A DNA stretch of 64,000 nucleotides. Source: Christensenella tenuis. Lineage in GTDB: Bacteria; Bacillota; Clostridia; Christensenellales; Christensenellaceae. The notes below the pieces were generated by a model. The model ran no database searches. It saw only the letters and a program-made list of their open reading frames with translations, and was not told the DNA's origin. Positions 16,491 to 25,588 of this stretch are shown here, one piece after another; the stretch's first letter is position 1; every line of letters starts with the position of its first letter. The position numbers and the translations under genes were made by a program. The stretch is from NCBI RefSeq assembly GCF_014287795.1, contig NZ_JACOON010000006.1, forward strand, positions 243,435 through 307,434, written 5' to 3'.

Positions 16491-17651
16491 TCAGAAATAG
16501 AGCTTTCGTTTTTCCTCAATTACACTGCACACAAATTTGGCGAGGTCTTCCTTATTCCTCTCCCGCGCTTCATATTTTCCCCGAACCAGTTCGATCGCCG
16601 GTGCGATATATGAAACCACGATCATTCCCTTCTGCTCGATGCTGCCATAAACGGTATCGTAATACGCTTCGATGTTTTCTGTTCTCGGCGTAAAATCGCA
16701 CAGGCAGTATACCTTTCCGTTTTCAAGGCAGGCCCTGCGCACCTCCTTTGCATGCTCAAAATCATCCAGATGGAAATTATGCAGGCAGTTGAGTCCCTTG
16801 GTGTTCATATAATTTTGGGTGTTCTGGTTCGAACAGCCGCAATAATGAATCCCGCCCCCGCCGAACTCCAGCAAAACGCGCTCATTATACGGTTTTACAA
16901 ATTCCGCAAACAGGTCCCCCGGCATAATCACGGAATCATCGTCTGCAATCCACACGCCGCCTTTCCCCTGCGGCATCCGTGCTCCGATAATAAACGAAGC
17001 TTCATCCGGTTTTACACCCATATGCTTTTTTTGTATTTTGATCCAGTCAATAAGGGCGGTTGTACACATATCCATCAATTGATGGATTTTTTCAGGATAG
17101 TCGTACATCCAATACATGTAATTTTCATATCCGATGACGCTGAGCGCCGTAGTAAGCGGCCCCTGGCAGTCCGTTACGCCAATAGGAAGATCGCAGTTTT
17201 CACGAAAATAATCAATCTGCCTGAGAACCCGCGGCATTAGTCCGCTCCGATACGGATCGGGCATAGCAAGCGCATCGATCTCTTCCGGGTTGCGGATTTC
17301 GCTCATGTTGACGGCGGGATCCATCTTATACAACATTTCCACCGCAGTCCCGAAGCCGGATGCAAGCACGCCCGTTCCAAACCATGGCATGAGAAACCCA
17401 TAATAAATGTCTTCATCAAATTCCCGCGTATTGTAGTGTTGGTTAATCTGTTTGAGCTGGTACTGCATCATTACATCCGGGTCATCCCCGCAATAGTCCT
17501 CCGGGATTGAGTTTTGCTGTTCTCCGAAGAGCCAATAGTTGGTATCATAGATCATATAGGGGGCCTGCCTGTTTTCAAACCGGTAGGCTTCTTCTATTTT
17601 TTCCAGCTTGCGCCGATTCAAAGCTTCATACTTTTTTTTCAGTTCAATCAT
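16491..17651 (-). CDS. Uroporphyrinogen decarboxylase-like family protein (3)
   Basis: This 386-residue UroD-superfamily protein carries the cysteine-rich motif GGIHYCGCSNQNTQNYM in the position of the zinc site and a second Cys pair (VYCLCDFTPR). The start at 17651 has a strong GGGAGGAA; the longer open frame to 17771 overlaps the ABC gene. It follows the ABC ATPase gene by 14 bases, so the transport system and the enzyme are in one transcript. It may act on a compound brought in by the importer. The substrate is unknown. Confidence 0.82.
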   Translation of the reverse strand: MIELKKKYEALNRRKLEKIEEAYRFENRQAPYMIYDTNYWLFGEQQNSIPEDYCGDDPDVMMQYQLKQINQHYNTREFDEDIYYGFLMPWFGTGVLASGFGTAVEMLYKMDPAVNMSEIRNPEEIDALAMPDPYRSGLMPRVLRQIDYFRENCDLPIGVTDCQGPLTTALSVIGYENYMYWMYDYPEKIHQLMDMCTTALIDWIKIQKKHMGVKPDEASFIIGARMPQGKGGVWIADDDSVIMPGDLFAEFVKPYNERVLLEFGGGGIHYCGCSNQNTQNYMNTKGLNCLHNFHLDDFEHAKEVRRACLENGKVYCLCDFTPRTENIEAYYDTVYGSIEQKGMIVVSYIAPAIELVRGKYEARERNKEDLAKFVCSVIEEKRKLYF

Positions 17652-17665
17652 CTTTTTTCCTCCCT

Positions 17666-19183
17666 TCAATGTACGACCGTTGCGGCGGCCATAATCTTCT
17701 CCTGCGATACTTCGCTCTTTGTAAATTCTGCCCGGATTTTGCCTTCGCTCAGCACGAGGAAACGGTCGCACATGGCAATCAATTCCGGCATTTCCGAAGA
17801 CGCCATAAGAATGCCGATCCCCTTTTGCGCCATGTTGTTAATGAGTTTGTAGATTTCCGCCTTTGCACCCACGTCGATTCCGCGTGTCGGTTCGTCCAGG
17901 AGCAGTACGCGCAGGTTTGTCATCATCCACTTGGCAAGGATTACCTTTTGCTGGTTTCCGCCCGATAGGTTGACGACATGCGTATCAATTCCGGGCGCTT
18001 TGATGGCCAGTAAGTCGGAATATTGCTGTGCAAGCAAGCGTTCTTTCCTTGCATTCAAAACCTTTCCGTTCGATATTTGGTCAAGGCTTGCCAGCGTCGT
18101 ATTCTCCATAATGCTTGCGCTGCCGATATATCCGTTCTTTTTGCGGTCTTCCGTAATATAGCCCATCCCCGCGGCCTTCATCTGTTTGGGGGTTTCGGCT
18201 GTTACCGGCTTTCCGGCAAGAAATACTTTTCCGGTCACGCCTTCTGCCGTTACCTTAAAAAGCGCGTCCATCAGCTCGCTCCGGCCCGCCCCGACAAGCC
18301 CGGCAAGCCCAAGCACCTCTCCTTTGTGCAGAGTAAAAGATACGTGATCGACAATATTTTTATCTTTCATATACGGATGGGGAACGCACAAATCTTCCAC
18401 ACGAAGCAGTTCTTCCTCCGTCGCGCAGCACACCTTGGGGTACATTACGTTGATTTTCCTGCCCACCATGTCTTCGATCAGTTTTTCGCTGGTCGCTTCC
18501 CGCGTATCATAGGTCGAAATATATTTTCCATCGCGCAGCACAGTAATCCGGTCTGCAATTTCAAACACTTCTTTCAGCTTATGGGATATATACAGGCAGG
18601 ATACTCCTTTTTCCCGCAGTCCTTTGAGGAGCCCCAGCAGCTTTTCTGTTTCCGACTGCGTGAGGGCGGAGGTGGGTTCGTCCAGTACGAGGACACGCGG
18701 ATTTTTTAAAATTGCCCTCGCAATAGACAAAAGCTGTTGCTGCGACGTACTCAAAGTCTTGACTTTTTGCGTGGGTTCAATTTGTTCAAGCCCTACCAGC
18801 GCCAGCGCTTCTTTCGCATCCGCATTCATCTTTTTCCAGTTGATCGTGCCGAAGCGTCCCCGTAGGAGCTTTCCCATGAAAAGATTCTCCGCCACGGAAA
18901 GGTCCAGATGGAGGCTGATTTCCTGATAGATCATTTCGATGCCGCTTTTCTCCGCATCCCTGGTGCTGTGGAACCGCTTTTCTTCGCCGTCCATCAGGAT
19001 TTGTCCTTCATAGCCGCCAAAGGGATCGCTGCCCGATATGATTTTCATCAGCGTCGACTTTCCTGCGCCGTTCTCTCCGCATACCGCGACAATTTCACCT
19101 TTTTTCAGGTTCAGTTTCACCCTGTCGAGCGCTTTTACACTGATGAACTTTTTGGTTATATGATTCAGTTCAAGAATATACAT
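17666..19183 (-). CDS. Sugar-type ABC transporter ATP-binding protein (RbsA/MglA-like)
   Basis: The 505-residue protein has two fused ATPase domains. The first has CGENGAGKSTLMKI, LSTSQQQLLSIARAI and VLVLDEPTSAL. The second has a degenerate P-loop (LAGLVGAGRSELMD), the signature NLSGGNQQKVILAKW and LLLDEPTRGIDVGA. This double-domain form is that of the carbohydrate uptake family 2 (ribose, galactose, xylose, autoinducer-2). It works with the permease just upstream (12-base gap) and the lipoprotein at 20225. It energises import at the inner face of the membrane. Confidence 0.95.
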   Translation of the reverse strand: MYILELNHITKKFISVKALDRVKLNLKKGEIVAVCGENGAGKSTLMKIISGSDPFGGYEGQILMDGEEKRFHSTRDAEKSGIEMIYQEISLHLDLSVAENLFMGKLLRGRFGTINWKKMNADAKEALALVGLEQIEPTQKVKTLSTSQQQLLSIARAILKNPRVLVLDEPTSALTQSETEKLLGLLKGLREKGVSCLYISHKLKEVFEIADRITVLRDGKYISTYDTREATSEKLIEDMVGRKINVMYPKVCCATEEELLRVEDLCVPHPYMKDKNIVDHVSFTLHKGEVLGLAGLVGAGRSELMDALFKVTAEGVTGKVFLAGKPVTAETPKQMKAAGMGYITEDRKKNGYIGSASIMENTTLASLDQISNGKVLNARKERLLAQQYSDLLAIKAPGIDTHVVNLSGGNQQKVILAKWMMTNLRVLLLDEPTRGIDVGAKAEIYKLINNMAQKGIGILMASSEMPELIAMCDRFLVLSEGKIRAEFTKSEVSQEKIMAAATVVH

Positions 19184-19195
19184 AGTACCACCTGC

Positions 19196-20167
19196 CTAAC
19201 TGGAGAGTCCGAGCCGCTTCCTTCTGTATTGGTCCAGCCCCACTGCAAATACCATAATCACACCCACAATCAGGCTTTGCCAATAGGCCGAGAGCTTCAT
19301 CAGCAGCATTCCGTTTTCAATTACCGTCATCAGCAGTGCGCCGATCAGCGTGCCGAGAATGTTACCCGAACCGCCGAACATGCTCGTGCCCCCGATCACC
19401 GCCGCGGCAATTACCTTCAGTTCATAATTGTTTCCCGCGCTTGGCTGCGCCGAATTGAGCCGGCCGGCCATCAGAATACCCGTAAGCGCTGCGGCAATGC
19501 CGGACAGGACATAAACCGAAATCTGCACTTTATTGGTGTCGATTCCGGAAAGGCGCGCCGTCTCGCGGTTTCCGCCCACCGCATATACGCTTCTGCCATA
19601 TTGCGTTTTTTTAAGCACAAACGCTCCAATCACCGCGAGCACCGCCGCAACGACGACAACGTTCGGAATGATCCCCACGCTGCCCTGTCCCATCTGCTTG
19701 AAATCGTCGGGCAGCGGGTAAACCGGCGTGCCCTGCGTGATAATCAGCGAAAGTCCGTCGCACACATACATCATTCCCAAGGTGACGATGAGCGAAGGAA
19801 TATTCAACTTCACAACCAAAAGCCCGTTTACAATGCCCACTGCCGCGCCAAATGCAAAGCCTATCAGCATGCTGGGAATCAGCGGTATACCGTTTGTGGC
19901 AGCCAGTGCGGCGAGAATACCGCCGACCGCCATGACGGAACCGACCGAAAGATCCAGCCCGCCCGTAATCAGCACAAAGGTCATTGCGATACCGATGATA
20001 AAAATATATGAGGTAGAGCGCAAAACATTAATAATATTTTCCTGGGAAAAGAAATTACTGTTGCTGATTCCAATAACCACGACCAGCGCAACCAGTACGA
20101 TCACAATTCCCAGTTGGTCGAATTTTGTTATATTCCTGAATGGTTTCCCTTTTTTAATTTCTTCCAT
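19196..20167 (-). CDS. Sugar-type ABC transporter permease (RbsC-like)
   Basis: The 323-residue membrane protein has about nine to ten helices and the family signatures GGLDLSVGSVMAVGGILAAL, VNGLLVVKLNIPSLIVTLG and GGTSMFGGSGNILGTLIGAL. The start at 20167 follows GGGGGAG at 5 bases; an upstream in-frame ATG at 20194 sits in the terminator hairpin and is unlikely. It forms the channel of the importer with the ATPase downstream and the binding protein upstream. An intercistronic hairpin (20187-20218) probably lowers its expression below that of the binding protein. Confidence 0.93.
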   Translation of the reverse strand: MEEIKKGKPFRNITKFDQLGIVIVLVALVVVIGISNSNFFSQENIINVLRSTSYIFIIGIAMTFVLITGGLDLSVGSVMAVGGILAALAATNGIPLIPSMLIGFAFGAAVGIVNGLLVVKLNIPSLIVTLGMMYVCDGLSLIITQGTPVYPLPDDFKQMGQGSVGIIPNVVVVAAVLAVIGAFVLKKTQYGRSVYAVGGNRETARLSGIDTNKVQISVYVLSGIAAALTGILMAGRLNSAQPSAGNNYELKVIAAAVIGGTSMFGGSGNILGTLIGALLMTVIENGMLLMKLSAYWQSLIVGVIMVFAVGLDQYRRKRLGLSS

Positions 20168-20186
20168 ATCTTCTCCCCCTTGGCTG

Positions 20187-20218
20187 AAAAACACCCGGGC
20201 AGAGGCCCGGGTGTTTTT
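20187..20218 (-). terminator. Intercistronic terminator/attenuator between binding protein and permease
   Basis: A perfect 14-bp stem (AAAAACACCCGGGC / GCCCGGGTGTTTTT) has a 4-base loop, sits 7 bases behind the binding-protein stop and ends in a T-run. Partial read-through would yield more binding protein than permease. Confidence 0.85.
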
Positions 20219-20224
20219 GCATCC

Positions 20225-21250
20225 TTAGAACCTGTTTTTGTATTCTTCCAGATTTTCTTTTGTTACAAGTGTGGTACCCGAATCCTGCACAGAAGGCACG
20301 CTTTCCCCGTTGTGTGCCGCGGCAATCATTTTAACCGCTTCATAGCCCATCTTATAAAAGTCCTGTGTCATCGTTCCCCAAATTGCCCCCTGGTCGATCA
20401 GGTCAAGGACGTCCGTCGTATCGTCGATCCCCAAGATAACAATCTCGTCCGTAAGCCCACGCTCCGCAACTGCCTGTGAACTGCCGAGCGGCGACGCGGC
20501 TTCGAGGCACCAGATCGCGTCAAGGTCGGGATAAGTGTCAATGATTGCACTGGTTTTATCCGCTGCCTGCGCCGTATCGGAGTTCGTAACTTCTGTCACC
20601 ACAATTTTTACGTCCGGTGCGTTTTGCTCCAGCCATGCCTGCCCTGCCTTCATTTCAGACATTTGGTTTTCGGAATCAAGACTTGTCACCAGTACCGCTA
20701 CATTTCCCTTCCCGCCGAGTTTTTCAGAAAGGTTTTTCGCCGCCTGTTCACCAAAGTTCGTATAGTCCGTCCCGATATAGGCCGTCCTCGTATCTTCGGC
20801 GGAATCCACTGCCGTATTGACGATCTTGATGTTTTTGTCGAGCGCCCTCTTGTACACATCCTCAAAAATGACCGGGCTTAAAGGGCAGGAAATAATCCCG
20901 TCTACATTTTCTGCAATCGCCAGTTCTATCTGGCGTACCTGTTCGTCCATATCAATGCTCGACGGGCCGACCCATGTTACTTGCGCGCCGATTTCTTCGG
21001 CGGCAGCTTCCGCGCCATATTTGGCGTTGAGCCATACTTCCATCCCCAACAGCGGTGAAACAAACGTAATGACAAGACCGTCTTCCCCATCTGCCGCGGC
21101 TGTTGTTCCTGCCGATCCTTCCGCAGGACTTTCCTGCGCCTGCGCAGTCTCTGCCGTCGTGGTTTCGCCGGAAACAGGGCTTCCGCATGCCGCGAGAACC
21201 ATGGACAGCAACATTACGGCTGTCAAAATCAGCGCAATTTTCTTTTTCAT
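20225..21250 (-). CDS. Sugar-binding lipoprotein of ABC importer (RbsB-like)
   Basis: This is a 341-residue substrate-binding protein. A lipoprotein signal (ALILTAVMLLSMVLAACG) ends in the lipobox Cys, followed by a Ser/Thr/Glu-rich linker and the periplasmic-binding-protein type 1 fold. Typical segments are AIAENVDGIISCPLSP, NTAVDSAEDTRTAYIGTDY and VAERGLTDEIVILGIDDT. The start at 21250 has AAGGAGG. It is the first gene of the importer operon, and paired repeats likely to be operator sites lie 78-167 bases upstream. It resembles the divergent sensor-associated binding protein at 21488, so the two probably see the same ligand. Confidence 0.93.
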   Translation of the reverse strand: MKKKIALILTAVMLLSMVLAACGSPVSGETTTAETAQAQESPAEGSAGTTAAADGEDGLVITFVSPLLGMEVWLNAKYGAEAAAEEIGAQVTWVGPSSIDMDEQVRQIELAIAENVDGIISCPLSPVIFEDVYKRALDKNIKIVNTAVDSAEDTRTAYIGTDYTNFGEQAAKNLSEKLGGKGNVAVLVTSLDSENQMSEMKAGQAWLEQNAPDVKIVVTEVTNSDTAQAADKTSAIIDTYPDLDAIWCLEAASPLGSSQAVAERGLTDEIVILGIDDTTDVLDLIDQGAIWGTMTQDFYKMGYEAVKMIAAAHNGESVPSVQDSGTTLVTKENLEEYKNRF

Positions 21251-21327
21251 AATTTCTTCCTCCTTATGATTTGCCATCTTTTGTGGCTATATCCGTATCC
21301 TATCCGTGAAACGACTTCTTTAAAAGA

Positions 21328-21417
21328 GACAATTTTGCGTTTTGCTGAATACATTTGCCATCGGCGGTATGGGCAAAAATAGTATCGCAAAATTGTCTTT
21401 TTGGCCGCAAAATTGTA
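21328..21417. promoter_or_regulatory. Repeated CGCAAAATTGT(C/A) operator-like sites between divergent importer and sensor operons
   Basis: There are three copies: CGCAAAATTGTC at 21386-21397, CGCAAAATTGTA at 21406-21417 (direct repeat, 20 bases apart) and the inverse GACAATTTTGCG at 21328-21339. Two direct copies two helix turns apart are the classic layout for an AraC-type dimer. The response regulator at 23942 is the obvious candidate to bind them. Confidence 0.6.
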
Positions 21418-21443
21418 CTGTCACTTTTAATCATGGATTTTGG

Positions 21444-21449
21444 TATAAT
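21444..21449 (+). promoter_or_regulatory. Extended -10 promoter of the sensor operon
   Basis: TGG-TATAAT at 21441-21449 is an extended -10 element, 38 bases ahead of the TTG start. The -35 region is poor, which fits activator dependence. Confidence 0.6.
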
Positions 21450-21487
21450 ATGATATAATTAAGAAGAATAATCCCAGGAGACTAAAG

Positions 21488-22456
21488 TTGAAAAAATTTT
21501 TTGCATTGTTTTTTGTATTGTTATGTTTTCTATTATCCCTTTCCGCCTGTTCTTCTATCCAGTCCGTCCAGAACTACAATAAGGAAATGAAGCGGATTGC
21601 GTTCATTTCGCCCCAAACAGATTATCCGGTATGGCTGCAGGCAAAGGTTGGTTTTCTTTCCGCCGCGGAAGATTTCGGTTTTTACGGGATGTGGCTCGGG
21701 GGAGGCAACTGCAATATTGAAGATATGCTTCGGGAAATCGATATCGCCATCTCCGAAAATGTAGACGCGGTTATTACATGCCCGCTCACCCCCGGTAAAT
21801 TCACAAAAATATTTGAAAAACTCAAAGAGCATGAAATTCCCCTCGTCACCATTGCGGTAGACGCCGCGTCAGAGGATCTGCGCACAGCCTATGTGGGCTC
21901 GAATTACGAAGATATCGGCCGCAGGCAGGCCGAAGCACTGCATGCACAGGTGGGGGACGATATGACCATCGGGGTGATTATGAGCGGCCTTACCACGCAA
22001 AACCAGGTCATCCAGACCGCACAACTCCAGGAACTCGTTGAAACACTGCCCCATGCGGATATCGTCAGCTATGAAGAAGACTGGGCCGATCCCGTCGTTG
22101 GGATGCACGTATTTTCAAAAATGTTGAATTCGCATCCCGATATCAACGCCGTCTTTGTCACTTCCGGCGGAGCGATTGGCAACTACGGAAAAATCCTCCA
22201 GCAAAAGGGCCTCACCGACGAGGTGACGCTGATCGGTATGGATATCAGCCAGGAAAACCTCGACGCAGTTGCGGCGGGAACGATTTATGGAGTGATGAGC
22301 CAGGATTATTATTCGATGGGCTATCTCGGTGGCCGGTATGCGTTTGATGCCTCGCTGGGAAAAACTGTGCCCAACGTTACCTATACGGAATCAGAACTCA
22401 TTACAATGGATAATCTGGATTCCGTCACCGTGGTCGATGTTGCGGAGGCGTCATGA
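21488..22456 (+). CDS. Sensor-associated sugar-binding lipoprotein
   Basis: This 322-residue RbsB-type protein starts at a TTG (21488) with AGGAG eight bases upstream. A lipoprotein signal (LFFVLLCFLLSLSACSS) is followed by a binding fold with PQTDYPVWLQAKVGFLSAA, AISENVDAVITCPLTPGKF and IGMDISQENLDAVAAGTIYG. It overlaps the histidine kinase gene by 4 bases (ATGA). Dedicated binding proteins coded with LytS/YesM-type kinases present a ligand to the kinase outside the cell. Its likeness to the importer's binding protein across the divergent promoter suggests one ligand for both. Confidence 0.9.
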   Translation: MKKFFALFFVLLCFLLSLSACSSIQSVQNYNKEMKRIAFISPQTDYPVWLQAKVGFLSAAEDFGFYGMWLGGGNCNIEDMLREIDIAISENVDAVITCPLTPGKFTKIFEKLKEHEIPLVTIAVDAASEDLRTAYVGSNYEDIGRRQAEALHAQVGDDMTIGVIMSGLTTQNQVIQTAQLQELVETLPHADIVSYEEDWADPVVGMHVFSKMLNSHPDINAVFVTSGGAIGNYGKILQQKGLTDEVTLIGMDISQENLDAVAAGTIYGVMSQDYYSMGYLGGRYAFDASLGKTVPNVTYTESELITMDNLDSVTVVDVAEAS

Positions 22457-23934
22457 AAAAAATACCTTCCCTGAAAAACCGCTTGTATTCATTCATTTTG
22501 CTAATCATTGTGCTTTTCAGCGCCATCAGCCTCATCCTGTTCGCTACCATGCTGAATACCAATTCAAACTATAATTATATCTTGAACGGCCTGTTTGAAT
22601 ACACCGATCTTTCCCACCAGATCAACCAGGCATACCTCGAGTTTGATAATTACGTGCAAAGCGGCTCCAGCGAAAATTACACGAAATATCTTGCGCATAT
22701 GGATTCCGTTCGCGCATCTGCCGCCTCTATCCGGCAGAACGCTTCCAATGAGGATATGTATTACAGTGCGGTGGGCCTTAGCGAACTGATTGACTCCTAT
22801 GCGGCGCAGAATACCGAAATACACAGCCGGCTCAATACCGTTTCCTTCAATCAGATTTACCCGCTTTTTACGGAATCCCGGACAATTTACAGCTATATCA
22901 CCACGCGTCTTACGGCATCGATGCGCGACCAAAGCCTGCTTTCAAACGCCGCGTTTTTAGAATTGGCACAGAATACGGGAACCACGATCCTCCTGGTTGT
23001 TATTTGCCTGATTGCCCTTTTCCTCTTTATCCTGCTGTTTAGCCTTCATATTACCAGAGATATCTCTTCCCCGGTTGAACGCATCGTCGATTATGCGCGC
23101 GGGATTTCCCGCGGGAATTTTGAAACCGAGGATGTGACGATCACCAACTTGCTGGAAATGCAGGTCTTGGGGGATACGCTGAATCATCTGAAGCACAAGG
23201 TAAATGGGATGATCGTCGATCTCAAAGACCAATCCGAGCTTGAACTCAAGCTTCAGGAGAGCGAGATGCACAACCTTAAAATGGCCAATGATCTCAAAAA
23301 TACGGAGATTCAGATCCTGCAGGCACAGATCAATCCCCATTTCCTTTTCAACACGCTGAACAGTATTAGCCGCCTTGCCCTTGGCAGCGGCAACAGCGAT
23401 ATCGTAGACCTGATTGAGGCGCTCTCCCGTATGCTGCGCTACAATCTCAATAAAATCGACAGGCCGATCACTTTGCGGGAAGAACTGGATAATCTCAAGA
23501 ATTATATCTATATCCAGCAAGTTCGTTTTAAAGGCAAGCTGCAGGTTGACTATCACATTTCTTCCGCTCATTTGGATCTTTCCGTTCCTTGCCTTATCTT
23601 GCAGCCCTTGGTGGAAAATTCTATTCTCCATGGGCTGGAACCTTACAATTACGAAGGAGAAATTATCATCGATATACGCGACCAGGATAACGCGACATTC
23701 GTGTCTATCCGGGACAGCGGCGTCGGAATCCCGGAAGAAAAACTGCAAAGTCTCCTCACCCCAGGTGCCGCAGGTAATACGCCTGCCTCTCCGCATCATT
23801 CCATTGGCTACCATAATGTGGCCGGCAGGCTGGAAGCGTTTTTTGGGACGGATCACTGTATCAGTATTTCAAGCGCGGAAGGCGCGGGTACAACGGTTGT
23901 TATCCGCCTGGAACACAGAAAGGAAGACAGGTGA
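22453..23934 (+). CDS. Sensor histidine kinase (LytS/YesM family)
   Basis: The 493-residue kinase has a first helix near residues 11-33 (LYSFILLIIVLFSAISLI), an extracytoplasmic domain of about 140 residues, and a second helix (ILLVVICLIALFLFILLF). A HAMP linker follows, then a His-kinase domain with the phospho-acceptor in INPHFLFNTLNSIS and an ATP-binding domain with RDSGVGIPEEKL. It probably senses the loaded binding protein coded just upstream (4-base overlap) and phosphorylates the response regulator coded just downstream. Confidence 0.95.
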   Translation: MKKIPSLKNRLYSFILLIIVLFSAISLILFATMLNTNSNYNYILNGLFEYTDLSHQINQAYLEFDNYVQSGSSENYTKYLAHMDSVRASAASIRQNASNEDMYYSAVGLSELIDSYAAQNTEIHSRLNTVSFNQIYPLFTESRTIYSYITTRLTASMRDQSLLSNAAFLELAQNTGTTILLVVICLIALFLFILLFSLHITRDISSPVERIVDYARGISRGNFETEDVTITNLLEMQVLGDTLNHLKHKVNGMIVDLKDQSELELKLQESEMHNLKMANDLKNTEIQILQAQINPHFLFNTLNSISRLALGSGNSDIVDLIEALSRMLRYNLNKIDRPITLREELDNLKNYIYIQQVRFKGKLQVDYHISSAHLDLSVPCLILQPLVENSILHGLEPYNYEGEIIIDIRDQDNATFVSIRDSGVGIPEEKLQSLLTPGAAGNTPASPHHSIGYHNVAGRLEAFFGTDHCISISSAEGAGTTVVIRLEHRKEDR

Positions 23935-23941
23935 ACATACG

Positions 23942-25510
23942 ATGTATCAAATGTTGATTGTAGAAGACGAAGAGCTTGAGCTCGCATCCCTGGAAAAAAT
24001 TGTGCGCGGAAACTGCAGCGCGATTTCCGCTGTGATGACTGCTGGCAGCGGCGATGCCGCGCTTTCCGTCCTCGAGTCCTTTACCCCTGATCTCGTTTTG
24101 ATGGATATCCATTTGGGCAATTTCAGCGGCCTTGATCTTTCTTCCCTGATTCTCGAAGAAAATCCTGATGCAAAGATCATTATCATCACCGCATACGACC
24201 AGTTTTCCTATGCCCAGCAAGGGGTCAAAATCGGGATTGCCGACTATCTTTTGAAACCGATCGGCACACCCGACCTTCTCGCCGCCATCGAAAAACAAAT
24301 TGCGGGGATTGAAGAACAGAAAACTTCCGTGCTTAAGAACACCCGGCTCCAGGCGAATTTTTCCAATATGAAGGATGTGGTCTCCTGCTGCCTTACGGGA
24401 AGTATTATAAACGGCCTCGTAACACCCGGGCTTTCCGAGATCCTCGTATCCCTTCACATCCCATACAAAACGATGTGCGTATTTACGCTTTCCTTTTCTT
24501 TAAAAGATATCGATCTGACGCGCTCCGAAGAAATTGTTTTGAAAAAAATGATTGTGGATGCGGTCCTCGAGGATGCGCACGATTTTCATTTGTTTTACGA
24601 CGTCATGAATTCCAGCCATATCACACTGTGCTGTTTTTATCCGGCGGGGCACGGGCAAAATAATATTGCAACGGCCCGGGATATTCGGCACCAGATCATC
24701 ACCAAGCTGCACCTGCCTGTGAAAATCGGTCTTTCCGAAACGGTTTTTGCCCTTTCCGACCTCAGTGCCGCCTACCGTCATGCGGCGCTCGCTTTGCGCA
24801 TCGGAAACGACTCCATCAACCAATATTCCGACTATCTGGCGACGGGGCAATCTCCCGGCGAAACGGAATTTGAATCCGGAAGCCTCGTATCCTATATTGT
24901 CCGCAATGATATTCCGGCCTTGGCCACATATATTCACGATGCTTTTTCCAGCAGGTCCATGGCCGGCGCCGCGTTCGCCGCAATCAAAACAGATTGCATC
25001 CGTCTATGGCTTTCCCTCGCCGCCGAACTCAGCCATCAGGTTCCCCTGAAAAATTTCGATTATGACAGGGAAATTATGCAGCCTGTTCTTAATATGCTTG
25101 GCGCAGGCTGCACGACCGACCTCGCGGAGCTTTTTGTCGCTGCGGCGCAAAAAATCGCCGAAATTATTTCCGTTGCAATCCGCAATCAAACGAATTATAC
25201 GACCCTGCGGGCACGCGAGTATATCGACGCGCACTATAAAGAGCCGCTTACCCTGACCGTCGTTTCAGATAAGCTGAACATTAGCCCTTACTACCTGAGC
25301 CATATTTTCAAGGACGAATTCGGTGTGAACGTCATCGAATACCTCAACCATACCCGCATCAGAAATGCAAAACATCTGCTGTCAAAAAGCGGGCTCGCCG
25401 TGAAAGATATTGCGCTTAAAACAGGTTTTTCCGATCCTAACTATTTTTGCCGTATTTTCAAAAAACTTACGGGTCTTACTCCCTCGGCATACCGGTCGTT
25501 GAATCAATAA
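23942..25510 (+). CDS. Response regulator with AraC-type DNA-binding domain (YesN-like)
   Basis: This 522-residue protein begins at the ATG at 23942, whose first residues (MYQMLIVEDEELELASLEK) form the receiver domain start. The phospho-acceptor Asp is in LVLMDIHLGN and the conserved Lys in DYLLKPIG. A long middle region is followed by two helix-turn-helix units of AraC type (LTVVSDKLNISPYYLSHIFK and VKDIALKTGFSDPNYFCRIF). It lies 7 bases after the kinase. It probably activates the divergent importer operon through the repeats at 21328-21417. Confidence 0.94.
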   Translation: MYQMLIVEDEELELASLEKIVRGNCSAISAVMTAGSGDAALSVLESFTPDLVLMDIHLGNFSGLDLSSLILEENPDAKIIIITAYDQFSYAQQGVKIGIADYLLKPIGTPDLLAAIEKQIAGIEEQKTSVLKNTRLQANFSNMKDVVSCCLTGSIINGLVTPGLSEILVSLHIPYKTMCVFTLSFSLKDIDLTRSEEIVLKKMIVDAVLEDAHDFHLFYDVMNSSHITLCCFYPAGHGQNNIATARDIRHQIITKLHLPVKIGLSETVFALSDLSAAYRHAALALRIGNDSINQYSDYLATGQSPGETEFESGSLVSYIVRNDIPALATYIHDAFSSRSMAGAAFAAIKTDCIRLWLSLAAELSHQVPLKNFDYDREIMQPVLNMLGAGCTTDLAELFVAAAQKIAEIISVAIRNQTNYTTLRAREYIDAHYKEPLTLTVVSDKLNISPYYLSHIFKDEFGVNVIEYLNHTRIRNAKHLLSKSGLAVKDIALKTGFSDPNYFCRIFKKLTGLTPSAYRSLNQ

Positions 25511-25588
25511 AAAAACAGGACCATCCGCCCGGCGCGCTGCGCTTTTATGCTATAATAACGGCGGATATTCTTTCCCGAGAGGTGTTTT

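Noticed and set aside
14005..17651. Haem-pathway HemE (true uroporphyrinogen decarboxylase)
   Set aside because: The three proteins carry Cys-rich metal motifs and lack the conserved HemE N-terminal Arg motif. No other haem gene is near.
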